Assembly (NCBI RefSeq): GCF_000612805.1
Contig: NZ_HG964404.1
Location: 146,991-210,990 of the forward strand
DNA: 64,000 nucleotides
Origin: Bacillus ndiopicus
Lineage (GTDB): Bacteria > Bacillota > Bacilli > Bacillales_A > Planococcaceae
Direction of reading: 5' to 3'
In this document: piece by piece, positions 51,109 through 60,882 of the stretch
Numbering within the stretch: position 1 is the stretch's first letter
How the letters are laid out: every line of letters starts with the position of its first letter
Notes under the pieces: model-generated
Databases searched by the model: none
Told to the model about the DNA's origin: nothing
What the model saw: the letters and a program-made list of their open reading frames with translations, nothing else
Position numbers and translations under genes: made by a program

Positions 51109-51945
51109 TCATAATTTTGTCCACTTACCAATGAAAATTGAAACAGTTCCTTGTAGTTGTGGCATTTTATGCGAAAATTTCAATGTGAAGTACAACGTGC
51201 GCATAAAGCGCAAAACATTTGTTCTTGCATTGAAAAACGGCGCTGAATAGCCCTCTGTACTATATTGAAAAGCTAATTTATCAAATACTTGTTCCACCCA
51301 TTCAATACATACTTCTTCTGGAAAATCAATTGTAACTAATTGCTCAAAAACTTGTGCTAAGCGCTCCTCCTCATCGTCAAGAAAAGCGGTTCCTTTCCAA
51401 AATGTCGCTTTAATACCTTGTAAAATAACTGGTACTAAATGAGGTGGGAAATGTGGGTGTGTCAACATTGTAGCAAGTAAATCAGCGCCATGCGCTACAC
51501 TGTGTGCCCAGCCCTTTCCTTTTACAAAACCGCGCACATCTTGTTCCTGCTCTAAATAACGACTCGCTTCTACCATAACAAACAATGCTTCCTCCTGCGT
51601 TAAAAACGAAAGCTCGCGGTCATAGTGCAGTAAATAAACGAGCCAAAGCGCTGAAAACGAACGTGTAAACACGCTCTCTGGATCGCCATTTGTTATATTT
51701 TTAAACAAATAATCATTTGTTGGTAAAAGCAAAGCTGTCTTTACCAACTGTTCATTTGACCAAAATTGACCTGTCAACAGCTCACCAAAAAGTCGGTACA
51801 CAATTTTGTCATGATGCTCCTCGTTTGCATAGCCAATATGCTGCAATAACCCTGTTAACACTTCTTCGCCATGCTCTTGCATATACTGTTCCCTTTGCGA
51901 GTGATCCATTTGCAGCAATGGTTCATAAATTGTAACTGATGTCAT
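51109..51945 (-). CDS. DUF2785 family protein, 278 aa
   Basis: Helical-repeat protein with the family core GWAHSVAHGADLLATML and WKGTAFLDDEEERLAQV, ending near FFNARTNVLRFMRTLYFTL. Found across Bacillales, function unknown. First gene of a two-gene unit with 50438-51067. Confidence 0.8.
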   Translation of the reverse strand: MTSVTIYEPLLQMDHSQREQYMQEHGEEVLTGLLQHIGYANEEHHDKIVYRLFGELLTGQFWSNEQLVKTALLLPTNDYLFKNITNGDPESVFTRSFSALWLVYLLHYDRELSFLTQEEALFVMVEASRYLEQEQDVRGFVKGKGWAHSVAHGADLLATMLTHPHFPPHLVPVILQGIKATFWKGTAFLDDEEERLAQVFEQLVTIDFPEEVCIEWVEQVFDKLAFQYSTEGYSAPFFNARTNVLRFMRTLYFTLKFSHKMPQLQGTVSIFIGKWTKL

Positions 51946-52334
51946 ATTGCGCCTCCATGTATATCTACTTCTATTGTAATAGATGTCCTATTATTTTCCT
52001 AGCTCTATCGAAAATAAAAATTTGTATTTTTTGAATCTTTAGTCTCTTTATTTTTACGCTTGTTCATCATCAAAAGCTGTGGTTGATAAAATTTTGCTTA
52101 AAAAAATCAACGTGCTGGTTTGTTCAGATTTTTTATAAATAGCAAAGAATTTAGTTGTTTGTCATTTTTATATAGAACAAATGAAACAACATGCTATTTT
52201 TGTAATAAACCTTAATTTACGGTAATGAGCCTTTATACTATTAACTCTTGAAATTTTTCATCGCTTGCTTGAAAATTCCTTGCTATTTTTGGTCATACTG
52301 ACAAGAAAATAAGTTGAAATGAGGTTTCGCTGCA
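51946..52334. other. Divergent intergenic region with 28-nt repeat copy B
   Basis: AT-rich, no ORF. Contains copy B of the dispersed repeat at 52063-52090. No clear consensus promoter for the beta-helix gene was found. Confidence 0.5.
52063..52090 (+). repeat. 28-nt dispersed intergenic repeat, copy B
   Basis: Reads TTCATCATCAAAAGCT and ends GTTGATAAA; ungapped match to copies A and C. Confidence 0.6.
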
Positions 52335-54185
52335 ATGATACATAAAGTGTCCGCTTCAAAATTTTCCTTTTTTAAAACGTTGCACAATGTATTAAAAAAA
52401 GCCCAAAATAACGATTGTCTAGTCCTGATGCCTGGTCAATATAATATGCCCTTGTTTATCGGTCAGTCATTAACATTAAAAGGAAAAAAAGACTCAACAG
52501 TGATTATATCTGGGTCCATTATGATTCCTAAAGGGGTTACCGTACATTTTGAAAATATAAAGATTCGGCAGGATATTCAAATACTTGTTGAGGGTAATGC
52601 TATATTTCAACAATGCCATTTTGAAGGGAGTGCGGTGAATGAAGGTTTAATTGTTTGTCATGGGCAGTTGAAAATGATTGAATGCACAGTAGCAAATGCA
52701 CCTATTTTATTAAAAAATGGCAGTACGGCTGTTATGAATAATTGCCATTTTACAACATGTCACATCACACATATTACCGCAGTACACGCACATATAGAAC
52801 TTGTCGCCTGTCACCTTGAAGACGCACTACACGCAGTTGTTTTGAAAGAAAATGCCAGAGCGAAAATTATGCAATGCCATTTTAATAAACAACGTAGCAC
52901 ACAATTACTTGCACAAAACAATAGCGAAATTTCCATCGTCGATAGCACAATCGAGCATGGTGATAATAGCGCCTTAGATGCTAGTGAACACTGTTTAGTA
53001 AAGCTTCAAAATACAACGATTCAACATCATCGTGCTACACAAATTGCTATGTACAGTTGCACATTATACATTGAAAATTGCCACGTACAATATGGCCAGC
53101 AATTTGGTTTGCAGCTTGTCCTATTTTCTGAGGCAACAGTTATTAATTGTAATTTTTCACAAAATAACGATGCTCACATTTATGGAAATTCACAATCGGC
53201 ATTGTTCATAAAAAACAGTACGCTACATGGACCTTCAAAAATTGGTGTTCAGCTAGACAAGCAGTCTGTCGCCCATTTTTCTCGCACAGCATTCAAACAT
53301 CAACAATCGATACAATTGTTATTGTCAGAGCAGGCAAACGCCTCAATTGAACAATGTACTTTTTGCACTGGTCATCAAGGTATTGTAGCAAAGCAACATT
53401 CACATTGTACATTACTTGATAGTATTGTAAGTAACCATAATCAATCCGCTATAACTATAAATGATAGCGAGTTAATTGCACTTGGCAATCAAATAATAAG
53501 AAACAATGGTAATGGCTTAATAGCACAGCGTGAAGCGACGGTTATGATGGAAAATAACCGCTTTTCTGATAACGATTTATCACATATTATCGCAATACAA
53601 AAATCAAGTGTTACTATTCAGAAAAGCAAATTTATTCGTGGCAAAGGTATGTATATCGCAGATTCCTCTTTATTATATATGACGAAAAGTACGATTTATG
53701 ACGGAAATAATACACAAATTGAGGGAAATAATTCGACAAAAATTTATATTGTCGAATCAAAGCTTAGCAATGGGCGCTCTGAAGCAATTAAGGCTACCAA
53801 TAATTGCTTTGTCCACCTCACACGTAGTACCGTATCCGCACATCCTTTACAACAGATTGTCATGAACAATAGCTCACTTGTCATTTTGGATAGCATCATC
53901 GAAAAGGGACTTCAAAACGCGCTTGCTCTTACTAATAATTGCGATGCACGTATTGAAAATTGTCAAATCATGCAGCATAAAGATACACAGATTATTGCCA
54001 CTTTACAATCCACTATAAAGCTACTTCAAACACAGCTAACTAGTGGCAACATGATGAATATAAATATTTCCCACCATTCAAAAGCTACTCTTGAACATTG
54101 CACACTTACGAACAACAAACAAGCACCTAATACACAGGCAACACATTTTTCAGAAATATCGGTTCAGCATTCTACGATGAATTAG
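52335..54185 (+). CDS. Right-handed parallel beta-helix protein, 616 aa
   Basis: GAGG upstream of the ATG. The N-terminus (KFSFFKTLHNVLKKAQNND, then LVLMPGQYNMPLFIGQSLTLKG) is the typical cap of pectate-lyase-like helices. The rest is ~22-residue coils with polar turns and alternating I/V/L (for example ATVINCNFSQNNDAHIYGN). No signal peptide and no obvious catalytic acids, so it is probably cytoplasmic and structural or binding. Related Bacillales proteins carry an extra AAA ATPase domain, absent here. Confidence 0.75.
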   Translation: MIHKVSASKFSFFKTLHNVLKKAQNNDCLVLMPGQYNMPLFIGQSLTLKGKKDSTVIISGSIMIPKGVTVHFENIKIRQDIQILVEGNAIFQQCHFEGSAVNEGLIVCHGQLKMIECTVANAPILLKNGSTAVMNNCHFTTCHITHITAVHAHIELVACHLEDALHAVVLKENARAKIMQCHFNKQRSTQLLAQNNSEISIVDSTIEHGDNSALDASEHCLVKLQNTTIQHHRATQIAMYSCTLYIENCHVQYGQQFGLQLVLFSEATVINCNFSQNNDAHIYGNSQSALFIKNSTLHGPSKIGVQLDKQSVAHFSRTAFKHQQSIQLLLSEQANASIEQCTFCTGHQGIVAKQHSHCTLLDSIVSNHNQSAITINDSELIALGNQIIRNNGNGLIAQREATVMMENNRFSDNDLSHIIAIQKSSVTIQKSKFIRGKGMYIADSSLLYMTKSTIYDGNNTQIEGNNSTKIYIVESKLSNGRSEAIKATNNCFVHLTRSTVSAHPLQQIVMNNSSLVILDSIIEKGLQNALALTNNCDARIENCQIMQHKDTQIIATLQSTIKLLQTQLTSGNMMNINISHHSKATLEHCTLTNNKQAPNTQATHFSEISVQHSTMN

Positions 54186-54416
54186 AAAGTGGAAAGGATT
54201 GTCTGGAAAGTAACCTAATGCACTACTTTTCAGATACCCTTGTACTTTTTGTAAAAATATTCGCCTTTAGAAATGGCATGATTTTTTGAGTAAGTTGAAA
54301 ACACGGGATGTAACGTCTTTGCATTCACTTTTAGAACGAAAAAATAAAATTAGATTTTTCATTATTCAAAGGTATTTTCAATTTTCTGGATAGCCTCTAG
54401 CTTCTTCTTTTTCCTT

Positions 54417-54812
54417 TTATTCCGCGTGTTTTAATCGATTAATATCACGTTCATGCTCATTTGATTTTTGGAATAGTAATTCAAAATCAGATTCTAGTAA
54501 ACGAAGATTTCGATTTACTTGATTGAAATGTTTTTTGGAAACCTGTTCAAAATTACTGAGACTCGCATTCGTAGTACCAACTATTTGAATTAACTGTTGA
54601 ATGTGTTCGCCATGGCGTTGTTGCTCAGCTTCAATATTTGTTATGCGATTGTCCATTGACGTCATGTGTTTTTCCATCACTGTCATGCGTTCTTCCATAG
54701 ATGTCATACGTTTTTCCATCGATGTCATACGATTATCCATTGTCATCATGTAATTATTCATGTTTTTTAACTCTGATAGAATTAAATCCAATTTCTGTTC
54801 ACTCAATTGCAA
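54417..54812 (-). CDS. Coiled-coil protein with tandem heptads, 131 aa
   Basis: TTG start after AAGGGGGG. Residues 22-63 are six consecutive heptads of the form M-T-S-M-E-x-R, a near-perfect 21-bp DNA repeat (54624-54749), followed by a second coiled coil ending NEHERDINRLKHAE. Likely a homomeric rod; function unknown. Promoter TTAACA-17-TATACT (54845-54873) has a LexA-like one-mismatch site just upstream. Confidence 0.65.
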   Translation of the reverse strand: MQLSEQKLDLILSELKNMNNYMMTMDNRMTSMEKRMTSMEERMTVMEKHMTSMDNRITNIEAEQQRHGEHIQQLIQIVGTTNASLSNFEQVSKKHFNQVNRNLRLLESDFELLFQKSNEHERDINRLKHAE

Positions 54813-54844
54813 AGCCCCCCCTTATAAAATGATTTATTGCTCTC

Positions 54845-54894
54845 AGTATAACATACTTTTATTTATTTGTTAACACAAAAGAGAACGTTTGTTT
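54845..54894 (-). promoter_or_regulatory. Promoter TTAACA-17-TATACT with upstream LexA-like half-conserved site
   Basis: The -35 lies at 54868-54873 and the -10 at 54845-54850. AAACAAACGTTC (minus; 54883-54894) matches GAAC-RNRY-GTTC with one mismatch and equals the secondary site at 18031-18042. Confidence 0.55.
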
Positions 54895-55047
54895 TCTTTT
54901 TTGATAAACTAAAGTCGAAACTCCCTTTAACACAACAAAAACTTAGCTTTACTTAAATTAAAAAAACGTCATAGAAATTAGTATTTTCAACCTTGTAAAA
55001 AGATTACCTACATTTTTTAATAATTAATATTTCAATAAAACAGCAAA

Positions 55048-55091
55048 AGTTGTCCGAAAAGCGGCGCACCAGCCTGCTTTTCAGACAACTT
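55048..55091 (-). terminator. Terminator hairpin, family copy 2
   Basis: AAGTTGTCCGAAAAGC pairs with GCTTTTCAGACAACTT (one mismatch). Sequence and flanks match the terminator at 19311-19351. Confidence 0.75.
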
Positions 55092-55096
55092 CTTTA

Positions 55097-56548
55097 TTAT
55101 TCGCTTCCTATTCGTGATTTTGATTTTGTCGCAATAAAAAACGAGAAAACAAATGTGCAAACCGCAAATAGTAGCGCTGCTACATAAATATAGCTTACCC
55201 CATTTGCAATTGTTAGCTTTAAGAAGCTTACTTCATCTGCACTAAAGCCGCCCCTTGCAAATTCACCATTTAATTGAATTTCACCTTTACCTAACGAAGC
55301 CATTTTTTCGCTCGTGACAAGATTAAAAATCATTCCGAATAAAGCTGCTCCAATAGCTTGGCTAAATGTATTTGTGAAGGAATTTAGACCAATTGATGTA
55401 CCTAGTTGCTTCGGATTTGCCACCTTTTGAATCGAAATCATTAACATAGGCATAATAAAGCCCATGCCAAGTCCAATTAATGATGAACCAATATAAACAC
55501 TTAAATCATTTGAGCCTGCTGATAATTTTGCAAGCAAGACCGTTCCTATAATAAGTAGTACCGTCCCCATTTGAATAATCCGCTTATTCGTTAAACGCCC
55601 GATTAGATGACCTGCCAAAATCGAATTGACTGTCCAAAAGATTGACATTGGCGTTAATAATAAGCCAGCCTGTGTCGCGTTTTTACCGAGCACGCTTTGC
55701 GCAAATATCGGAATATATACTGTAACACCAATAACGATTGACATTGCGCATAGTGTTAGGCCATTAATAACCATTAAACGTCCATTTTTAAATAATGTTA
55801 ATGGAATAATTGGCTCCTCTGCCTTTAGCTCAACCACTATGAAAATAGCTAAAAAAACAAGCGCAACAGCATACATAATCAGTGATTGGTTTGAGAACCA
55901 TGCTTGTGTTTTACTATTATCAATAATGACATATAAAAGCGCAACCATACCGATTGTAAATAGTACAGCACCTAAATAATCAATTTTACGTTTCACCGCT
56001 TCTAATTGTTCACCATAATGCTTCATTATTAAATAGATAGAAGCCAAACCAAATGGTACATTAATGTAGAAAATAAAATGCCATGATACTTGATCAACGA
56101 TAAAGCCCCCACATAAAGGACCGATAACGCCCGATACGCCCCATACCATACTTAAATAGCTTTGCCCTTTGGCACGTTCTTTTTCCGTTTTGAACAGTTC
56201 ACCAACCATCGTTAATGTAATTGGTAAAATAGAACCTGCTCCAATACCTTGAATTGCACGGAAAACAATTAATTGCTCCATCGTTTGTGCTAAGCCGCAT
56301 AAAATCGAGCCGAGTAAAAAAATAATAATACCAATAATAATCATGCGTTTACGCCCAAATAAATCGGCTAGCTTACCAAATATAATCGCTGCAATTGCTG
56401 ACGCTAATAGATAAGCGGAATAAATCCAGCTTATTAAATCGACGCCTAATAAATCAGCTGTAATACTTGGAATGGCGGTACTAACAATTGTCCCTTCAAT
56501 TGCTGCAAGTGCTGTTACGAGTAGCAATGCAATAAATACTTTATTCAT
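55097..56548 (-). CDS. DHA2-family (EmrB/QacA) drug exporter, 483 aa
   Basis: ATG 56548 after AAAGGTGAC. Fourteen hydrophobic segments with IEGTIVSTAIPSI in helix 1, GKLADLFGRKRM in loop 2-3, FRAIQGIGAGSILPIT in helix 4 and VSGVIGPLCGGFIVD (motif C). A proton-driven multidrug exporter; substrate unknown. Not linked to a local regulator, unlike the exporter at 30962. Confidence 0.9.
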   Translation of the reverse strand: MNKVFIALLLVTALAAIEGTIVSTAIPSITADLLGVDLISWIYSAYLLASAIAAIIFGKLADLFGRKRMIIIGIIIFLLGSILCGLAQTMEQLIVFRAIQGIGAGSILPITLTMVGELFKTEKERAKGQSYLSMVWGVSGVIGPLCGGFIVDQVSWHFIFYINVPFGLASIYLIMKHYGEQLEAVKRKIDYLGAVLFTIGMVALLYVIIDNSKTQAWFSNQSLIMYAVALVFLAIFIVVELKAEEPIIPLTLFKNGRLMVINGLTLCAMSIVIGVTVYIPIFAQSVLGKNATQAGLLLTPMSIFWTVNSILAGHLIGRLTNKRIIQMGTVLLIIGTVLLAKLSAGSNDLSVYIGSSLIGLGMGFIMPMLMISIQKVANPKQLGTSIGLNSFTNTFSQAIGAALFGMIFNLVTSEKMASLGKGEIQLNGEFARGGFSADEVSFLKLTIANGVSYIYVAALLFAVCTFVFSFFIATKSKSRIGSE

Positions 56549-56642
56549 TTTGTCACCTTTACCTTTCCTGCATGTCATACATTAGCAATTTTGAGGGGAA
56601 AATTAAAGAGGAAAGGATTATTTTTTATAAAAAATTTTTTGG

Positions 56643-56670
56643 TTCATCACTAAAAGCTGTAGCTGACAAA
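56643..56670 (+). repeat. 28-nt dispersed intergenic repeat, copy C
   Basis: Reads TTCATCACTAAAAGCT and ends GCTGACAAA; ungapped match to copies A and B. Confidence 0.6.
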
Positions 56671-56671
56671 C

Positions 56672-56722
56672 TAAAAGCAAAGGCTGCTCTCAAAGTTTGC
56701 ACTTTAGAGCCACCTTTGCTTT
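56672..56722 (-). terminator. Terminator of the deaminase gene
   Basis: AAAGCAAAGG pairs with CCTTTGCTTT with an inner CTCT..AGAG part. Confidence 0.7.
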
Positions 56723-56728
56723 CTTCAT

Positions 56729-57121
56729 TTATAATTTACTAATCTTCATCATTGTGCGCTGTGCTTGTGGTAGCTTTAGTTCTTCATAAATGGAAGCTGA
56801 TAGACCACCCGGTGCACAAGGGTTTGCATAGTATACTTCTGAAATCTTCGTTAAATACATCGTTCCTAGACATAGTGGGCAAGGCTCTCCACTTGCATAC
56901 ATCACATAGCCTGATAAATCGAATGTTTTTAATTTTTGACAAGCTTCTTTCACTGCAAGTGTTTCTGCATGTGCTGTTGGGTCAAATGTTGCTTCTACCT
57001 CATTCACCCCAACTGCAACAACTTCCCCGTCTTTTACAAGCACTGCGCCAAATGGCTGCTTTCCCCTAGCAGCATTGTCCTCCGCTAACTTGATTGCTTG
57101 TGCCATAAACTTTTCATGCAT
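56729..57121 (-). CDS. Nucleoside/guanine deaminase, 130 aa
   Basis: ATG 57121 after GGGGATG. The zinc site of the cytidine/guanine deaminase superfamily is intact: DPTAHAETLAV (H-A-E) and YASGEPCPLCLG (P-C-x-x-C). The tail SIYEELKLPQAQR resembles B. subtilis guanine deaminase GuaD, though this protein is ~25 residues shorter. Likely deaminates guanine to xanthine in purine salvage; cytosine or other bases cannot be excluded. Confidence 0.8.
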   Translation of the reverse strand: MHEKFMAQAIKLAEDNAARGKQPFGAVLVKDGEVVAVGVNEVEATFDPTAHAETLAVKEACQKLKTFDLSGYVMYASGEPCPLCLGTMYLTKISEVYYANPCAPGGLSASIYEELKLPQAQRTMMKISKL

Positions 57122-57154
57122 ACAATCATCCCCTTTCAAAATGCTTAAACATTA

Positions 57155-58276
57155 TTAATTGCCAACAGTTATTGACTGTACTGCTCCACTTTTAAACTCT
57201 TTTGTTGGATAGTACATATTTTTCACGATAATATTAGGGCCTAAGCACTTTACTGCTGGGCAGTGACAGTTAATGCTTGATGAAACTTTAGTGCTTAACC
57301 ACTTCTCGTAAATTTCTTCTAAAGAAGCTGTCTTAATATTACCTAATGCTGAACCATCATCGGCAAAATCTGAAACCGATACGTCACCTGTGAAAATATT
57401 TAAGTTCATACGTGAGCGACCGTCTACATCATTGCGCATCGTTATATTTGAAGCATTGCGAATACGTGCTAGTAGAGCTTGATCACGCTCGTCCGTGCTA
57501 CATGGGTAAAATGGTAATGTACCAAACAAAATCCAAATATCTTCATTGCGAAAATCTAGAATTTGATTCACCACATCTCGGTATTCATCCAAATTAATGA
57601 CGTCAAGTGCACTCGCAAAATCACTAGCATACATTGGATGTACTTCATGGCGCTTACAAAGCATCTCATTGGCCACTTCATCATGAATTTTTTCGATAAA
57701 CGGCACAGTATTGCGATTTAACATGGTTTCAGCCGATACGAACATTCCTCCCTTTGATAGCTCACGTGCATTATCAAAAATATTGCGATATAACTCGGCT
57801 CTTTTATCAAAAGATGGTTTTTGCTCCATCATCGCGAAACCTGTTTCAACAAATTCTTTTTCGTCACACCAGTTATGCGAGATATGCATCACATCTAAAT
57901 AAGGGGCTACTAGCTCATAATGCGACATTGGTAGCGTCAGATTCGAATTTATTTGCGTTTTAATACCGCGGCTTTTAGCATATTTTAAAAGCGGTAATAA
58001 ATTGTCTCGAATGCCTCGCTTCGTTAAAAGAGGCTCCCCACCTGTAAAGCTCATCACGCGCAATGTTTCAACACGGTCAAGCTGTTTGATAATTTCTTCA
58101 CTAGGAATAGCTGCGGCCTCTTTCGTTTGAAGCGTGTAGCCAACAGCGCAATGAGCACAGCGCATATTACATAAGTTCGTTGTCGTGAACTCAATATTTG
58201 ATAATGTTAATTTGCCATGACGATCAATATCATGGTAGCTCTCCCATTGATCGTGAGGTTTGTTCATTGTATTCAT
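57155..58276 (-). CDS. yfkAB: Radical SAM protein YfkAB
   Basis: ATG 58276 after AAGGGAG. CNMRCAHC is the radical SAM C-x3-C-x2-C cluster motif, followed by FTGGEPLLTKRG. Near the C-terminus NCHCPAVKC is the C-x-C-x4-C motif that defines YfkAB of Bacillus. It probably binds two Fe-S clusters and modifies an unknown target. It lies 54 bp downstream of a dynamin-like GTPase gene on the same strand, perhaps one operon. Confidence 0.9.
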   Translation of the reverse strand: MNTMNKPHDQWESYHDIDRHGKLTLSNIEFTTTNLCNMRCAHCAVGYTLQTKEAAAIPSEEIIKQLDRVETLRVMSFTGGEPLLTKRGIRDNLLPLLKYAKSRGIKTQINSNLTLPMSHYELVAPYLDVMHISHNWCDEKEFVETGFAMMEQKPSFDKRAELYRNIFDNARELSKGGMFVSAETMLNRNTVPFIEKIHDEVANEMLCKRHEVHPMYASDFASALDVINLDEYRDVVNQILDFRNEDIWILFGTLPFYPCSTDERDQALLARIRNASNITMRNDVDGRSRMNLNIFTGDVSVSDFADDGSALGNIKTASLEEIYEKWLSTKVSSSINCHCPAVKCLGPNIIVKNMYYPTKEFKSGAVQSITVGN

Positions 58277-58330
58277 AAAAAACTCCCTTTCTACATATAC
58301 GATTTTCGCATAATTTAGGGGGTTTATCAA

Positions 58331-60130
58331 TTATGTTAATAGTTTTGTAGGAAGCTCAGGTAGCTCCGCTGATACAACATCCGCCTCTGTTAAATGTAGT
58401 GGCTGTAGTTTATATTTTGAATCAAAGTCACACTTAATAACAGTATGTTCATTTAATAATGATGGCATTTGTTCATTTAATTGTTTATGCGGTAATGACA
58501 GTGAGACAATCTTATCAATTGAGGCTAGCGTAGTCTCAAGCTGTTCAGGTGATAACAATATGTCTTCGGCCTGTAAAAACGGACGAATCGCATCGCGGAC
58601 GAAGTTTTGAGCCTCAATTATACAAGTAAACTCATTTAATTTATCTGAATAAGATTGCATAAATGTGCGCTCTCTTTGTTGCTGCCTGCTTAAATCGTTC
58701 ACCTGCTGTAAAATAGCTTTTAATCGCCCTGCTGCAAGCGCCGTAATATGATTTTGTACCGTGTAAAGCTGTTGGAAAATATGTTTTTCTTTTTCTTTAA
58801 TTCGTGTAAATAGTGTAGCGCAGTGCTGCTGGAGCTCATCAAGTCGCCCAACCTGCTCTTTAAAATACTCCGTTAGCTGTTCAGCATTATTTAAACCTTC
58901 AATCAAACTTGTGCTGTATGTCTTTTCAAATTGCTTCTCAACCTGTGCAAATAATTGCGTGTATTCTGCGTGACGTTTTCGATAATCGCGTACTGCCTCC
59001 TGATAAGCAATTGCTTGTCCTTCAAATTGCTCAATTGTCTCATCACGTAAATATAATTCAGTCGCTAACACTTGCAAGAGCTGATACAATGTTTGAACTG
59101 ATTTTAACACTTGACTAGCTTGTTTATACTCCTCTTCAAATGCACCTAAAATTGCTCGATCGCGCTGTTGTAGCGAAAACTCCACTTTTGCTTCCTCTAC
59201 GTATTTCTTGACGTTTTCTAATGCTGATAAATATGGATCACGTTCTGGAATCATAGCTAATTCAGTCTGTAAGCGACTTAACCAGTTACTAAAGCGTCCA
59301 GCCGTATGCTGCATTTTTTTTGCGGGATGGCCGGTAATTTCCTTCACTAATTGCGCAAGCTGCGTAATGTTTGAATCGATTAGCAGTTGTGTATTATTTG
59401 TTTTTTTCGCTTCAATTGCTTGTACGGCTGAAACACTTAGCATATCTTTACATAGCTCTCCATATTTTGCTAGCTCCTCCTTCACAAAATCACTAGCAGC
59501 AGCATCGCGTTGGTCCACGGCATTGATAACAAAGTACGGCTTTAGATTTTGTTGATTCATTTTTACTAACAAATTATATTCATCAAGCGTTGCAGCAGAA
59601 CCATTTCGCAATACCCAAAATACTTCTTGCACACGCTCTAGCATGATGCTTGAAAAATATGCCGTGTTTTCCGCTCCCACTTGTAATGAAACTGTATCAA
59701 CAATCGTCGCATGCTGCAATAATTCATGCTGAATATAAATTTCAATATAATCTAAATGCTCTCGAATAATTTGTGCGCTAAATGTATCACCTGTCGTTAA
59801 AAGCTGAATTTTATCAATATCAAACGTCGCAATCATACCATCAAAAAAGTACGCCTTCACACATTCTCGCTCACCGTACTTAATAAATGTATTAACGCTT
59901 GTCGGATTTTGTGTACTTACAGATAGCAATTCTCTTCCTAATAAAGCGTTAATTAAGGTTGTTTTCCCAACGCGTTCCTTTCCTAAAAAAAGCAGTGCCT
60001 CTTTTTCTTGTGCATCTTCAATAATTAGCTTTAGACGCTTCGTCGTATCTGTAATATATGTATTTTGCTCTAACATGACATGTAGTGGCTTCATGCGCTC
60101 AATAAGTTGATGTAACGAATCCGTTTCCAT
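58331..60130 (-). CDS. Dynamin-like large GTPase with coiled coil, 599 aa
   Basis: ATG 60130 after GGGGGAGTGAAG. G1 is FLGKERVGKTTLINALLG, then a Thr in the G2 region, G3-like IVDTVSL, G4 INAVDQRD. After the GTPase domain come ~330 residues of coiled coil rich in Q and E. Bacterial dynamin-like proteins bind membranes and remodel them or respond to stress. No membrane segment is present; membrane contact would be peripheral. Confidence 0.75.
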   Translation of the reverse strand: METDSLHQLIERMKPLHVMLEQNTYITDTTKRLKLIIEDAQEKEALLFLGKERVGKTTLINALLGRELLSVSTQNPTSVNTFIKYGERECVKAYFFDGMIATFDIDKIQLLTTGDTFSAQIIREHLDYIEIYIQHELLQHATIVDTVSLQVGAENTAYFSSIMLERVQEVFWVLRNGSAATLDEYNLLVKMNQQNLKPYFVINAVDQRDAAASDFVKEELAKYGELCKDMLSVSAVQAIEAKKTNNTQLLIDSNITQLAQLVKEITGHPAKKMQHTAGRFSNWLSRLQTELAMIPERDPYLSALENVKKYVEEAKVEFSLQQRDRAILGAFEEEYKQASQVLKSVQTLYQLLQVLATELYLRDETIEQFEGQAIAYQEAVRDYRKRHAEYTQLFAQVEKQFEKTYSTSLIEGLNNAEQLTEYFKEQVGRLDELQQHCATLFTRIKEKEKHIFQQLYTVQNHITALAAGRLKAILQQVNDLSRQQQRERTFMQSYSDKLNEFTCIIEAQNFVRDAIRPFLQAEDILLSPEQLETTLASIDKIVSLSLPHKQLNEQMPSLLNEHTVIKCDFDSKYKLQPLHLTEADVVSAELPELPTKLLT

Positions 60131-60330
60131 ATTTTGCTTCACTCCCCCATCCTTTTCTATCATGGTGACGCCGCCCCCTTAGTTAATATTGTTTATTCCT
60201 CCCTTTAATGATAAGTCTATTTTGCTTAAAGATAAAAAAGCAAAAAGACCTAAATATTTACTTTACTAGTTATAATAATACGATTTTCATAGGCAAAAAC
60301 GCATAATCGTACAATTGTGCTTAATTTATA

Positions 60331-60372
60331 AAAAAGAGTGATAACAGTTATTTGAATGCTATCACTCTTTTT
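60331..60372 (-). terminator. Terminator of the riboflavin operon
   Basis: AAAAAGAGTGATA pairs with TATCACTCTTTTT, 31 bp after the ribH stop. Confidence 0.85.
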
Positions 60373-60402
60373 CACTTCTAACATTTGATTTCAGTAAAAG
60401 AA

Positions 60403-60870
60403 CTAAAACATCTTTGTTAAATTTGCCATTTCAATTGCAGCAACGGCAGCATCATAACCTTTATTTCCAGCTTTCGTTCCTGCTCGCTCAATTGCTTGTT
60501 CAATTGTTTCCGTTGTAACGATTCCAAAGATGGTTGGTACACCTGTTTGTAAGCCTACATTGGCAATTCCTTTTGCTGCCTCGTTACACACATAATCATA
60601 GTGTGTTGTTGCTCCGCGGATAACCGTACCAAGCCCGATTACAGCATCGTATTTTTGGGATTCCGCCATCTTTTTTGCTAAAAAAGGTACTTCAAAAGCC
60701 CCTGGTACCCATGCAACATCGATTGCATTGTCCTCTACGCCATGACGCTTTAAACCGTCAATCGCACCTGCCAATAATTTATCATTAATAAATTCATTAA
60801 AACGTCCAACGACAATCCCCACCTTTATTCCCGTACCTACTAGCTGTGCTTCAAATGTTTTTACCATCAT
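60403..60870 (-). CDS. ribH: 6,7-dimethyl-8-ribityllumazine synthase (beta subunit)
   Basis: 155 residues; AGGAGG before tandem ATGs. [17 protein letters not shown], the GAFEVPF loop and [19 protein letters not shown] define the lumazine synthase active site (His in THYDYV). It forms icosahedral capsids in Bacillus that enclose RibE. Last gene of ribD-ribE-ribBA-ribH. Confidence 0.97.
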   Translation of the reverse strand: MMVKTFEAQLVGTGIKVGIVVGRFNEFINDKLLAGAIDGLKRHGVEDNAIDVAWVPGAFEVPFLAKKMAESQKYDAVIGLGTVIRGATTHYDYVCNEAAKGIANVGLQTGVPTIFGIVTTETIEQAIERAGTKAGNKGYDAAVAAIEMANLTKMF

Positions 60871-60882
60871 TAATTCCTCCTC

